From contig CAWIED010000004.1 in assembly GCA_963835085.1 (NCBI GenBank), positions 1 to 64,000 of the forward strand: a stretch of 64,000 bases of DNA, written 5' to 3'. This DNA comes from JBDIAG01 sp963835085 (GTDB lineage: Bacteria > Actinomycetota > Actinomycetes > Actinomycetales > CAWJMD01). The notes below the pieces were generated by a model. That model saw only the letters and a list, made by a program, of their open reading frames with translations. It made no database searches and was not told where the DNA came from. The translations under genes were made by a program, and so were the position numbers. Below are positions 12,055 through 20,275 of the stretch, piece by piece. Numbering within the stretch: position 1 is the stretch's first letter; each line of letters starts with the position of its first letter.

Positions 12055-12912
12055 GTGCATTCGCACTTCAACGGTTTGAAGACGGCCATGCTGCTCAGCC
12101 TGCTGGGCGCCATCGTGATGCTCGTCAGCTGGCTGCTGTTCGGCCGTAGCTACGGTGCACTGCTGGTGGGCCTGCTGATCGCACTCGTCATGAACGGCGT
12201 CACCTACTGGCGTTCGGCGTCCATCGCGCTGCGCGCCATGCACGCCTACGAAGTGACCGAGCAACAGCAGCCGGCGATGTACCGCATCGTGCGCGAGCTC
12301 TCGCAACAGGCCGGCCAGCCCATGCCCAAGCTGTACGTCTGGCCCACCAACGCGCCCAACGCCTTCGCCACCGGGCGCAACCCGGCGAATGCCGCCGTCT
12401 GCTGCACCGAGGGCATCCTCAACCTGCTCGACGAGCGCGAGCTGCGCGGCGTGCTCGGCCACGAGCTCATGCACGTCTACAACCGCGACATCCTCACGTC
12501 GTCGATCGCGGCCTCGGCCTCATCCATGATCACCGCGCTCGCCTACGGGGCGATGTACTTCGGGGGCGGAGACGACAACCGTCCCAACGTGTTCGGCGCC
12601 ATCGCCATCAGCGTGCTGGGCCCGCTCGCGGCGGGCGTCGTGCAGATGGCCATCTCACGCACCCGCGAATACGACGCAGACGAAGACGGTTCGCGCCTCA
12701 CCGGCGATCGGCTCGCCCTCGCGTCGGCGCTGAGCAAGCTCGACAGTGGGACGAAGCTGCTGCCTATGCCACCGGAGCGGCGGCTCGTCAATGCCAGCCA
12801 TCTGATGATCGCCAATCCCTTCACCGCCGGTGGTGTCAGCCGGCTTTTCGCCACCCATCCGCCCATGGCCGAGCGCATTGCCCGCTTACAGAGCATGGCC
12901 CGCAACGGCTGA
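12055..12912 (+). CDS. htpX: Membrane zinc protease HtpX
   Basis: M48-family inner-membrane endopeptidase that degrades damaged membrane proteins. GTG at 12055 follows a strong GGAAGGAACGGGAGAG ribosome site and gives a 285-residue protein, the normal family length. Two N-terminal membrane helices (about residues 10-30 and 33-50) are followed by the zinc motif HELMH (H136, E137, H140). Two more hydrophobic segments come next (SSIAASASSMITALAYGAMY, AIAISVLGPLAAGVV), then the third zinc ligand in REYDADEDGSRLTG. The C-terminal HPPMAERIARL is also typical. It is intact, unlike its neighbours, divergent from ilvD and monocistronic. Confidence 0.93.
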   Translation: MHSHFNGLKTAMLLSLLGAIVMLVSWLLFGRSYGALLVGLLIALVMNGVTYWRSASIALRAMHAYEVTEQQQPAMYRIVRELSQQAGQPMPKLYVWPTNAPNAFATGRNPANAAVCCTEGILNLLDERELRGVLGHELMHVYNRDILTSSIAASASSMITALAYGAMYFGGGDDNRPNVFGAIAISVLGPLAAGVVQMAISRTREYDADEDGSRLTGDRLALASALSKLDSGTKLLPMPPERRLVNASHLMIANPFTAGGVSRLFATHPPMAERIARLQSMARNG

Positions 12913-13003
12913 TCCTAACGCGCGAGCGGCCCATATCATCTGGCGGGAGCTGGTAAGGCCAGGCTTGGCGGTAGCAGTGGGTGGGATTCGGTAGACTCCT
13001 GAC

Positions 13004-13096
13004 GTGCTGTGCGCCATCTCCCTGCGTCTCGTGACCCGTCGTCACGTAGACCTCCAGCGCGTACATGCCGACGCGATGTGTCTTCTCGCCGTCTGA
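13004..13096 (+). CDS. Sulfur-operon leader peptide (RRHVDLQR type)
   Basis: A 30-codon reading frame from GTG 13004 to TGA 13094. It contains LVTRRHVDLQRVHADAMCLL, the signature of leader peptides often found ahead of sulfur-assimilation and sulfur-transport genes in Actinobacteria. The likely -10 TAGACT at 12992-12997 puts the transcript start at or next to the GTG, so it may be translated leaderlessly. A cysteine codon lies near the end (MCLLAV). It precedes the sulfite reductase start at 13163 by 66 bp, which fits attenuation-type control by cysteine supply. The regulatory role is inferred from position and motif. Confidence 0.75.
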   Translation: MLCAISLRLVTRRHVDLQRVHADAMCLLAV

Positions 13097-13162
13097 CGCG
13101 CGCCCTCCGGCGGCGTCGGCCCCATGCCAGTCAGCCCGGAATCAGCCAGCGGAGGCGCCCTC

Positions 13163-14849
13163 ATGACCGCGACGCAGAACACGCCGCGTCCCACCCGATC
13201 CAAGTCGAACGGCCAGTGGGCCGTCGACGGTAAGGATCCCCTCAACGGCAACGAGGTCTTCAAGCAGGCCGACAACGCCCTCAAGGCGCCAGCGCATCAT
13301 CGACACCTACTCCAGGCAGGGCTTCGACTCGATCCCGAGCGATGATCTGCGCGGCCGGTACCGTTGGATGGGCCTGTACACCCAGCGCAAGCCCGGCATC
13401 GACGGCGGCAAGACGGCCACGCTGGAGCCGGAGGAGCTCGAGGACAAGTACTTCATGCTCCGCGTCCGGGTCGACGGGGGAGCCCTGACCACCGAGCAGC
13501 TGCGGGTGATCGCCGGCATCTCGCAAGACTTCGCCCGCGACTCCGCCGACATCACCGACCGGCAGAACATCCAGCTGCACTGGATTGACATCGAGAGCGT
13601 GCCGGAGATCTGGCGCCGCCTCGAAGAGGTCGGCCTGCACACCACCGAGGCCTGCGGCGACTGCCCGCGGGTGGTGCTCGGCAGCCCGGTGGCCGGCATC
13701 GCGGCCGACGAGATCATCGACCCCACCGAGCAGATCGCCGAGATCAAGCGCCGCTTCATCGGCAACCCCGACTTCTCCAACCTGCCGCGCAAGTACAAGA
13801 CGGCGCTCACCGGAAACCCCGGCCTGACGTCGTGCACGAGATCAACGACATCTCGTTCGTGGGCGTCGTGCACCCCGAGCTCGGTCCCGGCTACGACCTG
13901 TGGGTGGGCGGCGGGCTGTCGACGCTGGCCAAGTTCGCGTTCCGTACGGTGCCTTCGTGCAGGCGCACGAGGTGGGCGATGTGTGGCAGGCCGTCACCTC
14001 GGTGTTTCGCGATTACGGCTACCGCAGGTTGCGCAACAAGGCCCGGCTGAAGTTCTTGCTGGCCGACTGGGGCCCGGAGAAATTCCGCCAGGTCTTCCAG
14101 GACGAGTACCTCGGCTACGAGCTCCCTGACGGCCCGGCACCGGCCACACCCACCCGCAGTGGCGATCACGTGGGCGTGCATGAGCAGAAGGACGGCAACT
14201 TCTATGTGGGAGCCGCTCCGGTCGTCGGCCGGGTGAGCGGCACCAAGCTGGCCGCGCTCGCCGACGTCGCGGAGGCGGCGGGATCGCACCGGGTCCGGCT
14301 GACGCCGTACCAGAAGGTGCTCCTGCTCGACGTGCCCGGCGATCAGGTCGAGGCCGTCTCGCAAGGCCTGGAAGCCATCGGGCTGCAGGTGAACCCGAGC
14401 GTCTTCCGCCGGGCCACCATGGCCTGCACGGGCATCGAGTACTGCAAGCTGGCGATCGTCGAGACCAAGGCGCACGCCGGAGTAGCGATCGAGCAGCTGG
14501 AGCGTCGGCTGGACGACGTGAACCTCACCACCCCGATCTCGCTGCACATCAACGGCTGCCCCAACTCTTGCGCCCGTATCCAGACTGCTGACATCGGGCT
14601 CAAGGGCCAGCTGGTGCCTGGGCCCGACGGCGACCCGGTGGGTGGCTATCAGATACATCTCGGCGGCGGGCTGTCTCGCCCCGGGTTCTCGCAGGCCGAG
14701 ACCGGTCGTACGGTGCGTGGCCTCAAGATCACCGAGGCGGAGTTGCCGGACTATGTCGAACGTCTCGTTCGGCGCTTTGTGGAACAACGCGAGGACGGCG
14801 AAGGTTTCGCGACGTGGCACACCGAGCCGATGAGGAGGCCCTCACATGA
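13163..14849 (+). pseudogene. sir: Ferredoxin-dependent sulfite reductase (frameshifted)
   Basis: Siroheme/4Fe-4S enzyme reducing sulfite to sulfide in assimilation. ATG at 13163 gives MTATQNTPRPTRSKSNGQWA. Blocks in changing frames follow: RGRYRWMGLYTQRKPGIDGG, the siroheme-domain repeat DFARDSADITDRQNIQLHWI, and TTEACGDCPRVVLGSPVAGI. The cluster ligands MACTGIEYCKLAIVETK and HINGCPNSCARIQTADIGLK are near the C-terminus. Breaks are near 13280, 13830, 13940 and 14800. After the last, ADEEALT ends at TGA 14847-14849, overlapping the cysH ATG at 14846. The nirA-type family also contains nitrite reductases; the cysH partner and leader peptide favour sulfite. Confidence 0.85.
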
Positions 14850-15625
14850 GCATCGACACCACGATTTCTGCGCAAGCGCAACCCACTGTCCTGCCCCAGC
14901 AGGGTCAGCTGCGGCGCTCGCCGGCCCTTGGCCAGCGACCGGTCGAAGAGTTGCGCGCGTTGGCGATGCAGGGCTCCAGCAGATTCCGCGAGGGTCGCGC
15001 CGAAGACGTGATCGAGTGGGCCGCAGACGATTTCGGCCCCAAGCTCGCGGTCGCGTGCTCCATGGCCGAGGCCCTGCTGCCGCACATGGTGGGTCAGGTG
15101 CTGCCCGGGGTCGAGGTGGTCTTCCTCGACACGGGGTACCACTTCGCCGAGACCCTGGCCACCCGTGACGAGGTGGTCAAGCGGCTGCCGGTCACCGTCG
15201 TGAACGTGGAGCCGCGGCGCACCGTGCCGGAACAGGACGCCGAGTTCGGCGAGCAGATGCACTCCTGGGATCCGGTGGCGTGCTGCGAGATGCGCAAGGT
15301 CGTGCCGCTGAAGCAGGCCCTGTCGGGTTACGAAGCCTGGGCCAGCGGCCTGCGCCGCGAAGACTCCGCGCGCCGGGCCACCACGCCCATCGTGGAATGG
15401 GACCGCAAGAACGCCCTGGTCAAGATCAACCCGATCGCGGCCTGGACCCAGGCCGAGGTCGACGCCTACATCGCCAAGTACGACATCCCGGTGAACCCGC
15501 TGTTGTCGCAGGGCTACCCCTCCATCGGGTGCGCCCCCTGCACGGCCAAAGTGCTCCAGGGCCAAGACGCCCGCTCTGGTCGTTGGGCGGGCACCAACAA
15601 GAACGAGTGCGGGATCCACATCTGA
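14846..15625 (+). CDS. cysH: Adenylylsulfate (APS) reductase CysH
   Basis: Thioredoxin-dependent reductase producing sulfite from APS, upstream of sulfite reductase in cysteine synthesis. The 259-residue protein carries both cysteine pairs of the [4Fe-4S] APS-reductase type: ACCEMRK (C146, C147) and GCAPC (C229, C232). The catalytic cysteine lies in the C-terminal ECGIHI. The nucleotide-binding region includes FGPKLAVACSMAEALLP. The start overlaps the sir stop (ATGA), showing translational coupling. The four-cysteine pattern argues for APS rather than PAPS as substrate. Confidence 0.92.
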   Translation: MSIDTTISAQAQPTVLPQQGQLRRSPALGQRPVEELRALAMQGSSRFREGRAEDVIEWAADDFGPKLAVACSMAEALLPHMVGQVLPGVEVVFLDTGYHFAETLATRDEVVKRLPVTVVNVEPRRTVPEQDAEFGEQMHSWDPVACCEMRKVVPLKQALSGYEAWASGLRREDSARRATTPIVEWDRKNALVKINPIAAWTQAEVDAYIAKYDIPVNPLLSQGYPSIGCAPCTAKVLQGQDARSGRWAGTNKNECGIHI

Positions 15626-15687
15626 GCTCTGCAGTTTCCCCGGAGTCTGTAGGTTCAACCGGGTTCGGACGCTGACAGGATGACGTC

Positions 15688-16233
15688 ATGACCAGCCCGA
15701 GCCTGGGTCGCCTGACGACCGTCCCGCTACGTGATCGCCCCGATCTGCTGGCACCTTCCGTCGCCGCGGTGGCCGACGCGTTGCCCGCAGCCGGGGTCGG
15801 CGAGATCGACCCGGCGTTGGCCGACACCGCCGCACTCTGTGCCGCCCTCGACGTGCCGCTAGCGGCCAGCGCGAACTGCGTGATCGTGGCGGGCCGGCGC
15901 GGTGAGGTGATCAGGTACGCCGCCTGTGTGGTGCTCGCCACCACCCGGGCGGACGTCAACAACCTGGTCAGACGGCGGCTGTCCGCCCGGCGTGCCTCCT
16001 TCGCCGACCAGGAGACGGCCACGGCCGCCACCGGCATGGAGTACGGCGGCATCACTCCCGTTGGGCTGCCTGCGGACTGGCTGCTGCTCGTGGACTCGGC
16101 GGTGGTCGGCACCGAACTCGTGTGCATCGGCAGCGGAGTGCGCCGCTCGAAGATTGTGCTGCCCGGTGCGGCCCTGGCCACTTTGCCGCAGGCCGAGGTC
16201 ACCGAAGGGCTCGGCCGCCCGGTGGAGGGGTAG
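15688..16233 (+). CDS. YbaK/EbsC-type aminoacyl-tRNA deacylase
   Basis: A 181-residue protein of the YbaK/ProX editing family, which hydrolyses mischarged tRNAs (often Cys-tRNA-Pro or Ala-tRNA-Pro). Family features are the central CVIVAGRRGEVIRYAACVVL strand region, the GMEYGGITPVGLP loop with its conserved GxxxGGxxP pattern, and the C-terminal CIGSGVRRSKIVLPGAAL. ATG at 15688 follows a weak GACAGGA site. It is downstream of cysH but 62 bp away, and may be separately expressed. The tRNA specificity cannot be told from the sequence. Confidence 0.8.
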   Translation: MTSPSLGRLTTVPLRDRPDLLAPSVAAVADALPAAGVGEIDPALADTAALCAALDVPLAASANCVIVAGRRGEVIRYAACVVLATTRADVNNLVRRRLSARRASFADQETATAATGMEYGGITPVGLPADWLLLVDSAVVGTELVCIGSGVRRSKIVLPGAALATLPQAEVTEGLGRPVEG

Positions 16234-16236
16234 CCG

Positions 16237-16325
16237 TGTCCTTTATCCGACACGAATCCTGCGGCTGGCGCGGATCTCGTGCTCAGCCCAGCTCGCTGGC
16301 TTGCAATCGTGTCGGATAACGGACA
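16237..16325. repeat. 89-bp intergenic inverted-repeat element, copy 2
   Basis: Arms TGTCCTTTATCCGACACGAA (16237-16256) and ATCGTGTCGGATAACGGACA (16306-16325) match those of the element at 5904-5992. The length is identical, but the centre is unrelated. It lies between two convergent genes, 3 bp after the YbaK stop and 7 bp before the yajQ stop, where it could also act as a terminator. Confidence 0.75.
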
Positions 16326-16332
16326 CCGAGCC

Positions 16333-16827
16333 TTAGCGGTAGTTGACGAATTGCAGGGCCACGTCCAGGTCCTTGCCCTTGAGCAGGGCGATCACTGACT
16401 GCAGGTCGTCGCGGCTCTTGGCCGAGACGCGCAACTCGTCGCCGTGAATCTGAGCCTTGACCCCCTTGGGGCCTTCGTCCCGGATGATCTTGGAGACCTT
16501 CTTGGCGTTCTCCTGGTCGAGGCCCTCCTTGAGCCCGAGGGTCTGCTGGTACTCCTTGCCCGACTGCTTGGTGTCGCCCTCATCGAGGGCCTTCAACGAG
16601 ACACCACGCTTGATGAGCTTGGTCTGCAGCACGTCGAGCACCGCGGCGACCCGCTCCTCGGAGTTGGCGGTGAGCACGATGGCCTCCGTACCGCTCCACC
16701 GCACCCCTGCACCGGTGTTCTTGAAGTCGTAACGCTGGGAGACCTCCTTGGCGGCCTGGTTGACGGCGTTGTCCACCTCCTGCCGGTCGAGCTTGCTCAC
16801 CACGTCGAACGACGACTCACTTGCCAT
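16333..16827 (-). CDS. yajQ: YajQ-family nucleotide-binding protein
   Basis: Small cytosolic protein of the UPF0234/YajQ family; some members bind cyclic-di-GMP. The 164-residue sequence starts MASESSFDVVSKLDRQEVDN behind a strong AAGGAGAGGAAGG site. It has the family hallmarks EVSQRYDFKNTGAGVRW, KLIKRGVSLKALDEGDTKQS, IIRDEGPKGVKAQIHGDELR and a C-terminal LDVALQFVNYR. The gene is intact and monocistronic. From its start to the tRNA at 17182 about 350 bp hold no convincing gene, only a small CGTAGC/GCTACG hairpin near 16985. Confidence 0.93.
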   Translation of the reverse strand: MASESSFDVVSKLDRQEVDNAVNQAAKEVSQRYDFKNTGAGVRWSGTEAIVLTANSEERVAAVLDVLQTKLIKRGVSLKALDEGDTKQSGKEYQQTLGLKEGLDQENAKKVSKIIRDEGPKGVKAQIHGDELRVSAKSRDDLQSVIALLKGKDLDVALQFVNYR

Positions 16828-17181
16828 CGGGCTTCCTTCCTCTCCTTGCAGGTCTGTTCCCTACAGTCTGTCGCGGCGCGCTCGACGCGCCGTCCGGCCC
16901 GCAACCCTAAGGGCTCGCCGAGAAATGGCCACTGCGTGTCGCTTCCTGGATCGGGCGCATGATTGCGTTGTCGGCCGCACCCACGTAGCTCCGCTACGCG
17001 GACGGACCTCCGATCATCATGCATCCCGCCCAGAAACCGACTCTGCAGCGCCTATTTCCCGGCGCGCCCTAACCACGTTGGGAGTGAGGCGCTGGTCTTG
17101 CTATCCTTCTCGCGGTCGTCCGTGAGGGCGACCTGCAACACGGCTTCACCAGCTTGAACCGGTGCATGAGCACCACAGCAC

Positions 17182-17263
17182 GGCAGCTTGCCCGAGTGGC
17201 CAATGGGAGCGGACTGTAAATCCGTCGGCTTAGCCTACGTTGGTTCGAATCCAACAGCTGCCA
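17182..17263 (+). tRNA. tRNA-Tyr (GUA)
   Basis: The acceptor stem GGCAGCT (17182-17188) pairs with AGCTGCC (17256-17262). The anticodon loop CTGTAAA reads GUA, decoding UAC/UAU. A long variable arm gives the expected class II size of 82 nt, and GGTTCGAATCC is the T arm. CCA is not encoded. Its position just upstream of an integrase/excisionase module suggests that it is the attachment site of the downstream island. Confidence 0.95.
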
Positions 17264-17275
17264 CACCTAGGGACT

Positions 17276-17311
17276 GAGGCCCTGACCAGCGGAAACGCCG
17301 GTCAGGGCCTC
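17276..17311 (+). terminator. Hairpin terminator after tRNA-Tyr
   Basis: GAGGCCCTGACC (17276-17287) pairs with GGTCAGGGCCTC (17300-17311), with an additional GCG/CGC step around a GGAAAC-type loop. This is a very stable intrinsic-terminator-like hairpin 12 bp after the tRNA, although no long T-run follows. Confidence 0.7.
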
Positions 17312-17467
17312 GATCTATCTGTCCGGGCGATATCGGCTCCGAGCGGCCGTCTACGGGTGTCTGTGGCCCATGTGTGGCCCCGTTGAGCGGCGGGCGGGCT
17401 CGCGACGGTGGGGCGTAGCCTGATCTAAGGGTCTTGCGGGATGTATAGGATTTACTAAACTAGCTGT

Positions 17468-17836
17468 GTGGATGCGTGGGAGATCCGGGTCACCGATGAG
17501 TGGCTGGCCTGGTTCAAGACTGTCGATCATCCATCGCAAGCGCTGATCTCTGATGCGCTTGATCGCCTCGCCGAGGTCGGACCGAGTCTGGGCCGGCCGC
17601 TGGTCGATCGCATCACAGGGTCGGAGCTTCACAACCTCAAAGAGTTGCGGCCGGGCTCGTCTGGTCGCACCGAGATCCGGATTCTGTTCGTGTTCGATCC
17701 GTGGCGTTCGGCGATCCTGCTGACCGGTGGTGACAAGGCGGGCAACTGGAGGCAGTGGTACACGGCGGCCATTCCCGAAGCGGAGCGGCTGTATGCCGAG
17801 TACGTTGAAGAACGGCGCACGGAGGGCAGCGAGTGA
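17468..17836 (+). CDS. RelE/HigB-like toxin
   Basis: A 122-residue toxin of the phage-derived RelE/HigB group, expected to cleave mRNA at the ribosome. N-terminal WEIRVTDEWLAWFKTV, KELRPGSSGRTEIRILFVFD and the C-terminal ILLTGGDKAGNWRQWY match the family's core strands. The tandem GTG codons at 17466/17468 lie only 20-odd bases from an AT-rich TATAGGAT stretch, so the message may be leaderless. Its stop overlaps the antitoxin start, the toxin-first order typical of HigBA. Confidence 0.8.
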   Translation: MDAWEIRVTDEWLAWFKTVDHPSQALISDALDRLAEVGPSLGRPLVDRITGSELHNLKELRPGSSGRTEIRILFVFDPWRSAILLTGGDKAGNWRQWYTAAIPEAERLYAEYVEERRTEGSE

Positions 17837-18168
17837 TGAGTGCGAAGAAGTGGGCCGATCTGCGGCCCGGTATTGTGGCCGAACTCGGTGGGGAGGCTGT
17901 GGTCGCGGAAGCTCATCAGCGGAATCAGGCCTACATCGATGGGTACCGGCTGGCTGAGCGGCGGACGCGGCTGGGGCTGACCCAGGCGGAGGTCGCGGAG
18001 CGGATGGGCGTGACCAAGGGGCGTGTCTCTCAGATTGAGCGCGGTGAGGTCTCGACGATCGATGTGATCGCCCGCTATGTGCAGGCGATCGGCGGCCAGC
18101 TCCAGGTCTCCGCCGTGTTCGGTGACGACCTGTTCATCCTCAGGGGCACCGACACCAGCGTTGCCTGA
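17836..18168 (+). CDS. HigA-like XRE antitoxin
   Basis: A 110-residue DNA-binding antitoxin. The helix-turn-helix is LGLTQAEVAERMGVTKGRVS followed by QIERGEVSTIDVIARYVQAI, a standard XRE/Cro fold. ATG at 17836 overlaps the toxin stop by one base; a GTG three bases earlier is an alternative start. Antitoxins of this type neutralise the partner and repress the shared promoter. The pair sits at the island's left end, where it would stabilise the element. Confidence 0.85.
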   Translation: MSAKKWADLRPGIVAELGGEAVVAEAHQRNQAYIDGYRLAERRTRLGLTQAEVAERMGVTKGRVSQIERGEVSTIDVIARYVQAIGGQLQVSAVFGDDLFILRGTDTSVA

Positions 18169-18333
18169 GCGGGGGATGGCCTCCCGCGTCTCACACGATC
18201 GGAGCCGAACGCGTATCGCGCCCGGAGTCGTTCCCATTTGTTGGACAAGACGAAGTGGGCGTAGTTGAGGATCTGGAGGCGCGGCCCTCGAAGGCGCGGG
18301 TACCTCAGGCGACAAGAGGCATGCGCCAGACCT

Positions 18334-19749
18334 TTAGCGCTCGGGGTCAAGGCTCCGAACCGTGCCTGGTGGCCATCGGTGAATACCGGCTGGTGAGGTG
18401 AGCGGCGGAGTCGTGTCGGACAGCGCTTGCTCGATCCGATCGCGGGCGATCTGGTCACGGCCTTCGATGGTGTGGGCGTAGACCTTGAGGAGGACGGCGA
18501 CGCTGTGGCCTGCCCACTCGGCGACCAGTGTTGCGTCGACGCCGGCGGCGAGCCAGGTGGAGACGGCGGCGTGTCGTAGGTCGTAGGGGCGGCGCGCCAG
18601 GGGGGACTCCGCCGGTTCTTTGGTAAAGGCGGCCCGACGTGCGCGGGCTACAGGCCGGCCCATCGGGCCTACCCGAGTGACGAATAGGCGCCCGTCGGGT
18701 CCGGCGGCGAACTCGTTCAGGTGCTCCTTCAGGAGGTGGACGAGTGGCGGTGGGAGTGGGACCCGCCTGGTTGCGGTGGGTGGTCGGTGTTTGAGTTCGC
18801 GTTCCTCGCCGACGGCGCCGTCGTCCGTCCAGCTCTTACCGGCGACCTGGTAGGAGCCGGACAGGATCGCGGTGCCCCACCCGTCGCCGCCGGGCAGGTT
18901 CAGGTCGCGGGTGCGGAGGTTGTGGGCCTCGCTGGGGCGCATGGCTGCGTAGTAAAGGCAGCCGAAGTAGGCCGTCAGCTCGGGCGTGTTCTGGTGGACG
19001 GCGGCCAACAATGTCCGGGCTTGCTCCGGGTTGACGACGACGCGCGGATCGACCTGATCGTGGGCTCCCTTTCGCTTGATCCGCACCTTCTGGAGCGGGT
19101 TGGCCTCCAGCAGGCCGGCCTCGACCGCGTAGCCGATGGCCATCGACAGAGCGGCGCGCTTCCGGTTGGCCGTTGATGGGGAGGCTGCAGTGCCGTCGAG
19201 TTTGCGCGCCAGGTGTTCAAGGACGGACCTCAGCACCAACGGATCGTTGAGATCCGTCAAGGGCCGCGTGTTCTCCTCGATCCACTGGAGTGAGTCGCGG
19301 TACTCGGCAGGCGGCTCCGGCGTCGCTCTGCGCGTGGGTGGATTGAATGCCCAGTGCATGAGCGCCAGCCGCAACTGTTTCGCGTCGGGCGATTTCCCGC
19401 CGGTGGTCATGGCGGTCGTGATCGTGGTCAGACCTTCGGCTGTGCTCTTGCGGTGGCGTGGTGAGGCATTCGTCCACTTCTGGTCCATCACTGTGACGGC
19501 GAACTCGTACCAGGTAGGTCCCGCCTGGGCTGGTACAGCGGAGACTGGCAGGCCGGATTCGATGTCGAACGGCTCGCCGCCGCGGGCTGCGGTCAGTAGC
19601 TTGGCGCGGAAGGAATCGGCGAGCTTCTTGGTCGAGAACGTGCGGGATTTCGGCTGCTTCGCGGTGCTCCAGCGGACCTGATACGTGACACCGCGCGCCC
19701 GTTGCTTGGTGCGTGTCTCCCAGATTCGGACGTCAAAGGTCGTCTTCAC
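18334..19749 (-). CDS. Tyrosine-type site-specific integrase
   Basis: Recombinase expected to integrate the island at tRNA-Tyr. GTG at 19749 overlaps the excisionase stop (GTGA) and gives 471 residues, normal for an actinobacterial island or phage integrase. The N-terminal arm-binding region (TYQVRWSTAKQPKSRTFSTK) is followed by a core-binding SAM-like domain. The catalytic domain has the box I arginine in YYAAMRPSEAHNL, box II PYDLRHAAVSTWL, and the tyrosine in WAGHSVAVLLKVYAHT. It is intact. Confidence 0.92.
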   Translation of the reverse strand: MKTTFDVRIWETRTKQRARGVTYQVRWSTAKQPKSRTFSTKKLADSFRAKLLTAARGGEPFDIESGLPVSAVPAQAGPTWYEFAVTVMDQKWTNASPRHRKSTAEGLTTITTAMTTGGKSPDAKQLRLALMHWAFNPPTRRATPEPPAEYRDSLQWIEENTRPLTDLNDPLVLRSVLEHLARKLDGTAASPSTANRKRAALSMAIGYAVEAGLLEANPLQKVRIKRKGAHDQVDPRVVVNPEQARTLLAAVHQNTPELTAYFGCLYYAAMRPSEAHNLRTRDLNLPGGDGWGTAILSGSYQVAGKSWTDDGAVGEERELKHRPPTATRRVPLPPPLVHLLKEHLNEFAAGPDGRLFVTRVGPMGRPVARARRAAFTKEPAESPLARRPYDLRHAAVSTWLAAGVDATLVAEWAGHSVAVLLKVYAHTIEGRDQIARDRIEQALSDTTPPLTSPAGIHRWPPGTVRSLDPER

Positions 19750-19949
19750 GCGATGTCCTCCAGCCCGACCAACCACTTCTCTAAGTCGGTGCGTCGGACG
19801 CGGAGTTCGCCGTTGGGCAGCTTGATGCATCGCGGGGCGGCGCCTTTGGCGCGCCAGTCGTAGAAGGTGGAGCGTGCGACGTGCAGTTCGGCGCAGAGGT
19901 CGGCGAGGGTCAGGTGGGTCGTGGTGCTCTGCGCGGGGAGCCGGGACAT
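19746..19949 (-). CDS. Excisionase / MerR-type helix-turn-helix protein
   Basis: A 67-residue DNA-binding protein with the helix-turn-helix LTLADLCAELHVARSTFYDW followed by the wing RAKGAAPRCIKLPNGELRVR, matching the HTH_17/Xis family. ATG at 19949 is preceded by GGAGGA with proper spacing; a TTG 12 bases upstream would overlap that site and is less likely. The overlap with the integrase start indicates co-translation. It probably sets recombination direction. Confidence 0.87.
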   Translation of the reverse strand: MSRLPAQSTTTHLTLADLCAELHVARSTFYDWRAKGAAPRCIKLPNGELRVRRTDLEKWLVGLEDIA

Positions 19950-19960
19950 GACTTCCTCCA

Positions 19961-19972
19961 AGAAACGTTTCT
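19961..19972. promoter_or_regulatory. Perfect 12-bp palindrome upstream of xis-int
   Basis: AGAAACGTTTCT is a perfect palindrome placed just before the excisionase ribosome site. It is a candidate operator for an excisionase or repressor; function is inferred from position only. Confidence 0.4.
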
Positions 19973-20089
19973 GAAAGGTCAGCGCTCAGTGCGGCGACTG
20001 GACCCGCACGGACGGGGTGGGCCGGGCTACGGTCGGCGAGCGGCCCTTGGACGGGTGCGTGACGTAGGGGAGTCCGTGGGCCATGACGG

Positions 20090-20275
20090 TCATGCCTCCG
20101 GACTGCGTTGTCGCCGCCGTCGGTGGCCCGCCTGCGGCGCCGCCGCCGCTCCCGGTCGAGTTGACAGAGCAAGCCCGCGTGGAGATCGCGCGTCGATAGG
20201 GTTGTAGAGGGTTCGCGGTGGTGGTCCGAATCGCTCGGCGACGAGCGATTTCAGGAGGTCTTCGAACTCAGTCAT
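20090..20275 (-). CDS. Small hypothetical protein
   Basis: A 61-codon frame beginning MTEFEDLLKSLVAERFGPPP and ending in a basic tail (GHRRRRQRSPEA). The acidic, leucine-containing start looks protein-like and the frame lies directly upstream of the excisionase. No family is recognised and the ribosome site is weak. It may be a small island accessory protein or a chance frame. Confidence 0.35.
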   Translation of the reverse strand: MTEFEDLLKSLVAERFGPPPRTLYNPIDARSPRGLALSTRPGAAAAPQAGHRRRRQRSPEA

